Origin: Caenorhabditis remanei
Taxonomy: Eukaryota; Nematoda; Chromadorea; Rhabditida; Rhabditidae
Length of the DNA stretch: 64,000 nt
NCBI RefSeq assembly: GCF_010183535.1
Contig: NC_071329.1
Coordinates: 19,110,879-19,174,878 of the forward strand
Reading direction: 5' to 3'
Of the stretch, positions 21,701 to 32,900 are shown piece after piece; within the stretch, counting starts at the first letter, position 1, and each line of letters opens with the position of its first letter. A program made the position numbers and the translations under genes. The notes under the pieces are model-generated. The model made no database searches and was not told the origin of the DNA. It saw only the letters and a list, made by a program, of their open reading frames with translations.

Positions 21701-24049
21701 ATGTACATAAATGCAATATTTCATTCTGGATGTCCATCAAGTAGTCTCGCTGCCGAACCCATCGATTTCAATGAGAGAAAATGTCCGACGTGTCTGCAGA
21801 AAATTGATAAAAATGTGCGTTTTTCGGCGGAAAAAATGGGTTTTTAGGTCATTTTTGACCGAAAATTCACGATTTTCAGTCATTTTCACCCCGAAAACCC
21901 AATTTTTCTCAGTTTTAGGACCCAAAATGGACGATTAATCGATTGCCGAGTCCAATTGTGGGCACACAATTGAAAGCGGCCGCTTCCATTGTCATTAAAC
22001 CGTCGAATGGGCATTTTAGGAGGTAAAAACGCGAAATACAAAGAAATATCCAAGAAAATAGTCACAAACCGGCCTGAAAAGCCTATAACCAGTCTACAAG
22101 CCTAAATTTCGAAAATTATTGGCCTAAAACCAGCCAAATCTTCGAATTCCACCGATTTTGTCTAATTTTCTGTGGCAAGTGCGCTCTATTGTTAATCCTG
22201 GTGACAATTGTGTTATTATCTATGGAAAATAACTCAATTTTGATGTCAAAAATTCAAAAATTCGATGTTGTAGGCTTCAAAACTTTGAAAATGCATCTGT
22301 TTCGGCTCCAAAAACTCAAAATATCTGCTTTTTCAGGTCAAAATCAGATTCTCCGTGTCTTTTCACCCCTATTAACCAATTTTCAGCTCGTTATCTCAAA
22401 ATGTCGTGAAATTTGGTGTATTGTACGCAATCACTGTGATCTACTCGGTGTCTGCGTACAATACACCAAATTTTACGACAGTTTGAAATTTTGAGCTGAA
22501 AATTGGTGGATAGTGGTAAAAAAACACGGAGAATCCAATTCCGATCTTAAAAATCCCATTTTCCAGCTACAAAATTGGCGATGACCTTCACATTGGCATC
22601 TGCGATTCCCGGGGAATCGTCACTTCATTCTGGACGAATGGCGTCGTTTCCGAAAAGGACGCGTGGCATAATTGTGTAGTTCTCGTGGATTTACGACCGT
22701 ATTTCTTTGAAAATATGGAAAATTTGGATAATTGTATCGAATTTTTTGTGGAAACCGAGAAAATGACAAAGAGATTCCATAAATCGGTAAGGAATGTGGG
22801 CATACGGAGACACAGATAGACATTTCGACAGAAATCCGCAAATTTCCTCTCAAAATGCGTCAAAGGCGCGTCAGACAATAAAATTTTTACAAATTTGGAC
22901 ATTCGAACACACAGATAGACGCTTTAAAGTCCCGAAATCGCGCCGAAGGTGCGCCAGACATCATAGAAACCGATTTTTCCAGAATTATGGACATGTGGAC
23001 ATTCCAAAACACATACAGACACACCGCACTTGAAAATAGCGCCAAATGCGCGCCAGTCAAGAGATTTGGTCATTTTTAATCGATTTTTCTGAAATTCTAG
23101 ACATCCGGACAGACAGACCGACCGATTTCAGTCAAATTTTGGTCGTTTTCGACCGATTTTTCTGGAATTTCAGCGATTTTTTTCCAACATCATAATTTTC
23201 TCTGGCAAATGCGCTCTACTGATAATCCTGAAAATTGTGTTATTTTCAAGAGAAAATAACATAATTTCTATTGGATTATCAGTAGAGCGCATTTAGTCAC
23301 GCGTAGGCGGAAGCCATGCCCAAATTTTCATTCTCTGAGTGATTTTTCGGCGTTTTCAGCTGTAAAATGTCATTTTCTATCAATTTTTCGTATTAGATAA
23401 GTTTTGACTGAAAATTGTTGGAAAAAGAGCTAATTGACTCAAAAATTTGGAAATTTCAACCAAAAATCCACTAAAATCGGAGAAAATTGCAATTTTGAGA
23501 AGGCTGGCGCACCTTTGACGCGCTCATTTTCTCTGAAAATCGTTTTTTTTGGTGCCTTTGCAGCTTTAAATCCCTATATAACTTAATTTTCTGTGGCAAA
23601 TGCGCTCTACTGATAATCTTTGTTCGATTGTGTTATTTTCATACGAAAAATAACACAATTTCCATTGAACTATCAGTAGAGCGCATTTAGTCACGCATAG
23701 GCGGAAGCTATGCTCAAATTTTCGTTTAAACGCGTCAAAGGCACGCCAGACACCTCAAAATCCCCATTTTTTGCAGAAATACCGTGAGACGACGTGGAAT
23801 TGTTTCGACTTCATTCTGGAATTTCTGAAATTTATCAATTTCCGTTCCAACTATTCGAAAATCGATTTTTCCCGCGAATTTTCGACGAAAAAAAGTGCAA
23901 AATGTCGTCAAATATTGTACATTGTACGAGAAATTACGGATGGAATAAATTTTTGGAAATTTTTGAAAAATCTTTTTTTTGAGTTTTTATTTTTATTTTT
24001 TGGTTTTCAGCCGAAAATTGTTATCTATCTATATCTTCTATATATATAA
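21701..24049 (+). CDS. MKRN2OS-like protein, four exons, 236 aa
   Basis: Exons 21701-21814, 21919-22022, 22567-22786 and 23777-24049 join in phase. I recognise the family of the vertebrate MKRN2 opposite-strand protein, whose function is poorly known. Matching features are the early CPTC pair (residues 29-32), the RLPSPIVGTQL block, DLHIGICDSRGIVTSFW, and WNCFDFILEFLKFINF. The His and Cys residues in LHIGI and WNCF echo a papain-like/NlpC fold order, but I infer no activity. The last 25 residues (FFEFLFLFFGFQ onward) are hydrophobic and low complexity, so the true stop might come earlier through an unseen splice. An acceptor (TTTTCAG) ends at 21693, seven bases before the ATG. The next gene begins 49 bp after the stop. 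Confidence 0.75.
22345..22545. mobile_element. Family A palindromic element, MKRN2OS-like intron 2
   Basis: Arms CCAATTTTCAGCTC and TTGTACGCAATCAC flank the loop TGTGATCTACTCG. A family B half-element (22165-22225, left arm only) lies just upstream. Confidence 0.75.
23198..23720. mobile_element. Composite B-spacer-B repeat, second copy
   Basis: Intact palindromes at about 23198-23330 and 23588-23720, with the same spacer as the nfyb-1 intron copy. It ends about 55 bases before the exon 4 acceptor. Confidence 0.8.
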
Positions 24050-24098
24050 CTTGTTCTCTGAAAATCTTAAATCCCGCCCCCTTTTCAGTCCCCTAAAA
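24050..24098 (+). promoter_or_regulatory. Short intercistronic region with trans-splice acceptor
   Basis: Only 49 bases separate the MKRN2OS-like stop from the next ATG. CCTTTTCAG ends at 24088, ten bases before the ATG. This is tight even for a nematode operon and suggests the two genes share one precursor RNA. Confidence 0.55.
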
Positions 24099-26076
24099 AT
24101 GGCTGATTGCCTTGAAGAGAAGGACGAATCGATCGATTCGAATCGAGTGATGGATCAAAGTGACTTTTTGGCGAATCAATTCGAAAAGTTCACTCACGAT
24201 TTCAGGGAGAAGGGAGAACCGACGTGTTGTGGTCAGTTTTTGGGCTGAAAATCCTTGAAATTGTGAAAAAATCGTTGAAATCGGCCTAGAATTGATCAAA
24301 AGCTGTTAGAATTGAACTAAATGAGTCTGGCGCACCTTTGGCACGAAATTTAAAATTTTTGTGGTCAGAATCGGATTCTACATACCTCATTACCCCTAAG
24401 CACCAATTTTCAGCTTGTTATCTCCAAATGTCGTGAAATTTGGTGTATTGTACGCAACCACTGTGATCTACTTAGTGGTTGCGTACAATACACCGAATTT
24501 CACGACATTTTGAGATAACGAGCTGAAAATTGGTGGTTAGGGGTAAAAAGACACGCAGAATCTGATTCTGAGCAAAAAAAGCAAAAAATTTGAGTTTCTG
24601 GGGCCGAATCCAAGACATTTTCAAAGTTTTGAAGCGTAATAGTTCAAATTTTTGAACTTTTGACATCGGATTCAGATTCTCCGTGTTTTTTTACGCCTAT
24701 CCATCAATTTTCAGCTCGATAGCTCAAAATGTCGTAAAATTTGGTGTATTGTACGCAATCACTGTGATCTACTCGGTGTTTGCGTACAATACACCAAATT
24801 TTACGCCATTTTGAAATATCGAGCTGAAAATTGGTGGGTAGGGGTAATGAGGAACGGAGAATCGGATTTTGAGCTGAAAAAGCTGAAAATTTCATCATTT
24901 TTCCAGCCGAAACCGACTCGGATCACTCGAAATGTCAACAAGCGGAGACTCAATCGAAACGTGCGAAAAAGGAGATTGTGAATGTGACGAGGAAGTTGCA
25001 GCGGGCGTTGGTCTCGCTGGAAATGTACGCAAAATTTTTTAAATTTTTAATAGAAAATTCAAAATTTCAGGATGCCGCACGCCATGGATCTACTCAAGGC
25101 GCTTCGTGACAAGAACGCTGAGCTGCGTGACGTCATCATCAAAATAAATTCAGAATTCTCGACGTCGTCGGTTCCAATTCCAGAATACGATACTGTGGAT
25201 ATGAAGAGTTTGTTGGGTGATGATCAGGTAGGGTGATTCAAGGGAAATCGGGCTGAAAAGCCTGAAAATGGGCCTAAAAATGGTCCTGAAACGCCTAAAA
25301 TTACGCCTGAACTGCTTATCCGGCAGAAAATTGGCCTTAAATCGGCCAAATTTTAATTTTCTGTGTCAAATGCGCTCTACTGCTAATTCTGGTGAAAATT
25401 GTGTTATTTTCTACATTTTCAAACGGAAAATAACACAATTTCAACTAGATTATCAATAGAGCGCATTTAGTCACGCGTAGGCGGAAGCTATGCTCAAAAT
25501 TTCGGTTTCTGAGTGATTTTTTGGGGTTTTCAAGCTGTAAAATGCCATTTTCAATCAATTTTTTGTATTAGATAAATATTGACTGAAAATTGTTTGAAAA
25601 AGAGCTAAATCACTCAAATATTTGAACATTACAGCCAAAAATCCATTAAAATCGCTGAAAATTGCAGTTTTGAGAAGGCTGGCGCACCTTTGACGCGCTC
25701 ATTTTCTGGTAACCGTATTTTTGGTGCCTTAACAGCCTTAAATCCCTATCTGGCCTGATTTTCTGTGGCAAATGCGCTCTACTGATAATTCTGGTGACAA
25801 TTGTGTTATTTTTAAACGGAAAATAACATAATTTTCACTGGATTCTCAGTAGAGCGCATTTAGTCACGCGTAGGCGGAAGCTATGCCCAAATTTTCATTT
25901 AAAATTCAAAAAATCGATATTTTTTCTATTTTTTGCAGGTCGCCGATCAAAAATCGCTGCTTGAACTCGTCGAAGAGGATCAGAAGAAAGTGCAATCGGA
26001 TTTGGAACGAATTCTCGTTGAGGCGGAGATTCTTCTTCAGGAATACGATCATATGAAGAATGGACTCAAATCTTGA
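24099..26076 (+). CDS. Small coiled-coil protein, four exons, 181 aa
   Basis: Exons 24099-24231, 24907-25024, 25071-25227 and 25939-26076 join in phase. The family is not recognised. The N-terminal 60 residues are acidic and polar (MADCLEEKDESIDSNR). Residues of about 65-110 (KEIVNVTRKLQRALVSLE, then HAMDLLKALRDKNAELRDV) and the C-terminal 45 (LLELVEEDQKKVQSDLER) are amphipathic helices with heptad-like leucines. There is no signal peptide or membrane segment. The size and pattern suit a subunit of a larger assembly such as a kinetochore or Mediator-type complex, but that is only inference. It probably shares an operon with the gene before it. Confidence 0.8.
24365..24870. mobile_element. Two family A palindromes in tandem
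   Basis: Copies at about 24365-24565 and 24665-24870 lie 100 bases apart in intron 1 of the coiled-coil gene. The second has TTGTACGCAATCAC on one arm but GTGTTTGCGTACAA on the other, so the arms have drifted separately. Confidence 0.75.
25355..25895. mobile_element. Composite B-spacer-B repeat, third copy
   Basis: Palindromes at about 25355-25500 and 25760-25895, spacer as in the other two copies, including GGCTGGCGCACCTTTGACGC. It ends 43 bases before the exon 4 acceptor. Confidence 0.8.
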
Positions 26077-26289
26077 ATATTTTCAGACTTTATTTATTTA
26101 TTTTTGGAATTAAAGATCTCTTTGATTCAGAGACTCTGAAAAATGAATTGTTTATCCAGATGATTCAGATTTCAGATACATTTTTAGGCAATTTGAGCTA
26201 AAAAAGCAGAAAATTTGTGTTTTTGGAGGCGAATTGGAGGTATTTTAGAAGTTTTGAAGCCTACCACTTTGAATTTTTAAATGTTTGAC

Positions 26290-26795
26290 GTCAAATTCGG
26301 ATTCTCCGTGTCTTGTTACCTCTATCCACCATATTTCAACTCGATTTCTCAAATTGTCGTAAAATCTGGTGCATTGTACGCAAACACTGTGATCTACTCG
26401 GTGGTTGCGTACAATACACCGAATTTTACGACAATTTGAGATAACGAGCTGAAAATTAGTGGATAGGGGTAAAAAGACACGCTGAGCGCGATTCTGACCA
26501 CAAAAACTTAACATTTTGGAAAATTTTACTTCAAAACTTCAAAAATGCCTCTGATTCGGCTCCAAAAACTCAAATTTTCTGCTTTTTTTGCTCAGAATCA
26601 GATTCTCCATGTCTTTTTACCCCTATCCACCAATTTTCAGCTCGATATCTCGAATTGTCGTGAAATTTGGTGTATTGTACGCAAAACCTGTGATCTACTC
26701 GGTGGTGCGTACAATACACCGAATTTTACGACATTTTGAGATTACAAGCTGGAAATTGGTGGATAGGGGTAATGAGGCACGGGGAATCTGATTCT
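26290..26795. mobile_element. Two family A palindromes between convergent genes
   Basis: Copies at about 26290-26500 and 26590-26795. The second has a deletion near the centre (GTACGCAAAACC against GTGGTGCGTAC). They fill most of the space between the stops of the coiled-coil gene and the minus-strand transporter. Confidence 0.75.
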
Positions 26796-26848
26796 GAACT
26801 TTAAAATCTGAAATTCTGATGTTTTTCCTGTGAAAAATTAAAAAAAGT

Positions 26849-26854
26849 TTTATT
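26849..26854 (-). promoter_or_regulatory. AATAAA polyadenylation signal of the transporter gene
   Basis: The minus strand reads AATAAA about 118 bases past the TAG at 26972-26974. Confidence 0.45.
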
Positions 26855-26971
26855 CAGATTCTGAATTTCAGAAAAAAAGGGGGAAATCTTTGGCGCAAAA
26901 TAGAAGTGATAGAATTAGAATTAAAGACAAAAAAATATATTATACATACAAAAAAATCACAAAAAAGATCA

Positions 26972-29900
26972 CTAAACATGAGCCAGATCAAAAATCACCG
27001 GAGAATCGTCGTCATCCTCATCGTCTTCACCGTCGACTCCGCTCACTTCGCCGGCTTGTCGATTGCCACGTGCCAAGTCTTCTGGATCCACTTCTGACGC
27101 CTCCCGGGTATTCGATGGGCGACTGTGTTCGATGGAGTGGGCACGGATGGCGATCGCCAGGAGGATACACGAACCACGGATCACTAAAATTGGGATTTTG
27201 ATGGGAAAATAAGGTCTGGGATCCTAGAATCGTTTTCCTAGAGAATCTGAGCATTTTGTCGTGAGATATGGTGTATGCACTGTTTTAGAGCTACAGTAAC
27301 CCATGAGGACCACTAAAAAGCGATTTTTCTCGGTTTAATGAGGTCTAGAGTAGTTTTTGACGCTGAATTCGATTTCCGCATTGATTTTGATCCTAGAAAC
27401 GTATTTCTAGAGAATCTGTGCATTTTGTCTTAAGATATGGTGTATGCACAATATTGGAGCTACCGTAACCCATAAAAAGTGTTTTTCTTTAATAAAATGT
27501 GGACTAGGCTAGTTTTTGACGCTGAAGTCAAATTTCCCGTTATTTTTTAGGTCTGGTGACGATTTTCAGGAGTTTCTGTGCATTTTGTCGTAAGATATGG
27601 TGGTTTCGATTCGGGACACAATCGGCGCTACAGTAACTTAAAACTCAAATAAATCACTAGGGATCCAGAAACAAGCTGTCCCAGGGTAAAATCTCATGCT
27701 GAATTCAATTTTGTTATCAAAATTCACCCCAGACACCGGCAAATCGGAGGAAATCCCATTTTGATAGTGAAACTTTGCCTATTTTGAAATTTCTTTCATT
27801 TTTTTATTTCCAAACTCACCTGTATTACCCAACAAGAACAAGAGCGGCGGCAGATCCGTCCCGAAATCATGATCCTCTGCATACATCCACATATAGCCAT
27901 TGAGCATTGCCATTTCCATGGTGGCAACGGCGATGTAGAAATTTAATCTGAAAATTTTTTTTTTGTTGATATTTTTTCAAAATTTAAAGTTCAGAATTGG
28001 ATTCTTTGTGTCTTTTTACCTCTATCCACCAATTTTCAGCTAGATATCTCGAAATGTCGTAAAATTCGGTGTATTGTACGCAACCACTGTGATCTACTCG
28101 GTGTTTGCGTACAATGCACCAAATTTCACGAAAATTTCAGATAACGAGCTGAAAATTGGTAGATAGGAGTAACAAGACACCCCAAATTCAAATCTGACGT
28201 CAAAAACTCAAAAGTTCGAAGTTGTAGACTTCGAAACTTTGAAAATGTTGAAAATGTCTCTAATTCGGCTTCAAAATTTCAAATTTTAAGCACTTTTCAG
28301 TTCAGAATCGGATTCTCCATGTCTTTTTACCCCTACTCACTAATTTTCAGCACGATAGCTCAAAATGTCGTAAAATTTGGTGTTATGTACGCAATCACTG
28401 TGATCTACTTGGTGTTTGCGTACAATACATCAGATTTTACGGCATTTCGAGATATCAAGCTAAAAATTGATGGATAGGGGTAAAAAGACACGGAGAGTTC
28501 GATTCTGACGTTATTTTCTCGAAAAAATCATTGAAAATCAGACAAAACTTACCTCTCTCCATCAATTTGTGCATATTGTTGAGCTTTCCGCATGTCGACT
28601 AATGCCCAAATATGAAGTAACACCAGAATAAGCAACATGGCACTTCGATACTCGTTTGCCACATTTCCCGGGTATCCAGATTCATGGAGACCAGTGGAAA
28701 TCATGACCGTATTCAAAAAGAACAAAACAACCAAGAGGATTCCGATGAACGATTCGAACAGCCAGAGAGAGAACATGCCAGTTTTATATGAGATCTTTTT
28801 GAACACCAAACGACTTAGAATACCGTAAGCCAATGAGTGGACACGTGGCTTATTCGGGTTGACCGATGCGTGAGACATCCAGTCGGGCGAAGGCTGGAAG
28901 TTGGAAATTTGTTGGAAGTAAAAAAGTTTTGAAGCTCGGAGAGTGTGAAATTCGGATTCCTTGTCATTTTTTACCCCGGTAACCAAGTTTTCAGACAATT
29001 TCAAGAATTTCTGCAATTTGTCGTAAAGTGTCTGCGGACTTTTGACGCTACAGTAACCCAAAAACCCAAAAATTCAAAATAAGCGCTAGAAATCCAGAAA
29101 AAAATTTCCTGGGGGTAAATTGATGCGCTGAATTTGAATCTGCCATTAAAAATAGTGTTGGGCAAAGTTTTTCGACAGAAACGGATCCTTTACTCCTAAA
29201 GAACGTCATAACTCGAAAAATAGGAGCCCAGGACTGTTTTTGACGTCAAAATAAGGTTCTACGGTAATTTTTAACCCTGGCAGCAAGTTTTCAGACAATT
29301 TTAAAAATTTCTGCATTTTGTCGTGAAGTGTCTGCGGACTTTTGGCGCTACAGTAACCCAAAAATTCAAATTTAATGCTAGAGGTCCACAAAAAAGTCTC
29401 CCAGGGGTAAACTGGCACGCTGAATCCAAATCTGCAATCCATTTCTCTCCTACTCACCTTCCAAGTGTCCTTCCACGTCAATCCATGCTTCACCACCATC
29501 TGGTATACTGTAAGTGCGGCGCCAATCAACATAATTATCAATGGAGCGAACATGATCATGTATCCAATCAAAAATCGCGGCCACTGAGGAATCGGCAGGA
29601 AGGCCACGCCCACAGCAACATGTTGATGAACATCGTGCCCGCGCCGGAGGAAATCAAAGACACCGGCAAATTTGGCCTAAAAAATTTTTTCTGAATTTTT
29701 TGAAATTTGTTTAGACAGTTATGTAGAGAATTTTATGCTGATCATTTTTGTCTCTTGACGAAAAACTGTATCTCTTTATATTAAAAAGTTATAGCGATTT
29801 TAATTTTTGATCTACTGATTTTTTGATCTACGGGTTACTGTAGCTTACACATAGCAACATGGGGACCACTGTGAACTGCAAAGTGGTCCAAATCGGACTA

Positions 29901-32900
29901 GTCGGATGGATGAAATACTCGAGAATCGATGGCCGCGTCGTACTTGGTGACGTCATCAGCACGTCCTGCTCGATTTTGTGCCATCCTGAAGGGATTACGG
30001 TAGGTTGTGTGGATTTACGGAGAGTACTGTACCTACCGTATACAAAAAAGACCAAAATAAAAATTGTGATGTCGGTGAACGAGGTTTGCGAGATGTAGCG
30101 GAAGAATGTGGCGATTTTTGAGCCGAGCTGGAAATTTTTTTTTTGGATTACTGTAAGACTACTGTAGGGTTACTGTACCGGCATGTAGAGTACTAGTGAT
30201 GGGATGAAGAAGGCGAGGGCTATCATTCCGATACACTGTTTTGGAGAGTTTTGAACGATGGGGAAGTCGTCGATGAAGGATTGGTAGATGAATGTGGTGT
30301 AGATCAGCTGAAAATTTGAGTTTTGAGCCTTTTGGAATCAGAATTTCACATTTTTGATGTCAGATTCGGCTTCAAAATGGCTTTTTACCCCTATCCACCA
30401 ATTTTCAGCTCGCTATCACAAAATGTCGTGAAATCTTGTGCATTGTACGCAGACACCGAGGTGATCGAAGTGGTTGCGTACAATGCACAGGATTTTACGA
30501 CATCTTGAGTTAGCGAGCTGAAAATTGGGGCATAGAAGTAAAAAAGCACGGAGAATCCGATTTTGAGCTAAAAAAAGCAAAAAATTAGAGTTTTTGGAGC
30601 CGAATCAGAGGGATTTTCAACATTTTCAAAGTTTTGAAGTATAACACTTCAGCTTTTTGAATTTTCATTGTCAGATTCGGATTTTCCGTGTCTTATTACC
30701 CCTAACCATCAATTTTCCGCTCGCTAGCTCAAAATGCCGTAAAATCTGGTGCATTGTACGCAGACACTTGGTGATTGCGTACAAAACACCGAATTTTACG
30801 ACAATTTGAGATATCGAGCTGAAAATTGATTTCCCGACGTAAAATCACACGCTGAATTTGAAAATGTTGTTCATTTTTCATGAAAACCAAAATTTGCAGA
30901 CTCGATTTTCGGAATTTTCAAGAAAAATTCAATTTTTTTCAAAATACTTTTTTTTTCAAATTTTTCTTACATCTGCCAGTGCAAAAGGCTTGTCAGAAAC
31001 CAAAAATGTTCTTACCATTGGTCCCAACGAGCTATACAAATAGTGTGCCGTAAAATAGAGCGTCGACCATACGGGACCCAAGTGTGACGTGGCGAAGCAC
31101 ACAGGCAGTAGATCAAACGAGATTGTCTCCTCAGTAGAGGCGTAGATATGGTAGTTGGGTTGCAGATCCGCCACGTGGCCTTCACACCCCAAACGGATTA
31201 ATGTAAGCATAGTGGGGACGCACTGAAAAATGTTAAAAAATCAAAAATTTCAGCAAAAAATTTTTCGAAAAATTTTTTTCTGAAATTTTTTTTTTAATAA
31301 CTTACCATCATCATTGGCATCAGAATAAGTGCATTTAGGCCGTTGACACCACTTCTTAGCCGACTTGTCGCCAAAAGAATGAAACCGGTGAAGGCGGTGG
31401 AGTAGTCGACGACGAGGAGAGAGGTACGGAATGCGCCCTGGAAAAAAAGGAAGATTGAGGGGAAGGTACATCCGGCCCAAATTACTGTAGTGCCAAAAGT
31501 CCGCAGACACTTTACGACAAAATGCAGAAGTTTTTCAAACTGCCCGAAAATTTGGTTTCCGGTGTAAAAAATTACGAGAAATGCGATTTTAGCACAGAAA
31601 ATGATTAAAGATTTCGTAATTTTAAATTATGTTATTATAATTTTAAATTATAATTTCAGCGCGTAAAATTACCCTTGGAAGACGTTTTCCTGGATTTCTA
31701 GATTTAAATCTGAAATAGTCTTCGGATTACTGTAGCGCCAAAAGTCCGCAAACACCAGATCTTACGACAAAATGAAGAAAATCTCACAATCAGAAAACAC
31801 GAATTCCGGGGTATATTTTTCATCCCATAATATTGTGTTTGAAGCGAGTTATACGGCGGTCCGTTTTGCATGTACGAAAAAAAATCACTTCATAGAAACA
31901 TTGAGTTTTTTGCATGTAACTAAGTTAAAAAAAACCATTTTTGAACATTAAAATCGGGTTCTATGGGTTTAATTACCCAAAAAAAACCCCTAAATCGGAA
32001 AAACTCTAAAAATCCTAATACCCTAAAAACTCAAAAACACACCAAAACCCTAATCAGAGGTTCCTGATTATCCTAATTACCCAATTTATCTTGATTTCAA
32101 AAAAAAAGTGGTCATACCCTCATATTAGCCCAAAAATCTTGTGGATCCAGACTAATAATCATGTCGTCAAGAGTCTTCTGAATATCGGCCGTAGTGAAAT
32201 GAAATCCGAATCCCGTGAGTCCAATTATCACAACGATATACAGTAAGACAGGGATCAGAATAAAGATTTTCACAAGAATATCGCCCAGACGGTCGTAGAA
32301 TTTAGTGAGAACCATGTAGATCACAATCCACGTCATTAGGTGTCCAGTGACCAAAGGGATCGACGGAATACCCCATTCGAATGGAGCATCCTTCTCCCCA
32401 AGGTACCATGCATTCGGTTCCCATGCTACAGGCATCTTCGTTATCATCGAGTTGTGACGGATTTTGAATCTGAACGTTTGAAAGTGGAATTTGGGTTCAA
32501 AAATTTAAATATTTTAGATTGTTAATGTCAGATTCGAATTCTCCGTGCCTATTTACCCCCGGCCACCAATTTTCAGCCCCTTATCTTAAATTGTCGTAGA
32601 ATTCGGTGTATTGTACACAGACACCGAGGTGATCAAAGTGATTGCGTACAATACACCAAATTTCACGACATTTTGAGATTTCGAGCTGAAAATTGATTTT
32701 CCGACGTAAAATCACACGCTGAGTTCAAAAATGACATTCATTTTTCATTTAAAAAACCAAAAAAAAATGGAGAAAAATTGAATTTTTCTTGAGAATTCAA
32801 AAAATCGAACCTGCAAATTCTGGTTTTTATGAAAAATGAATAACATTTTTGAACTCAGCGTGTGATTTTACGTCGGGAAATCAATTTTCTGCACGATAAC

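Noticed and set aside
28553..28893. Separate gene for the last three transporter exons
   Set aside because: One exon carries both the SLC6 core end (PSPDW) and the first added membrane span, and all phases agree.
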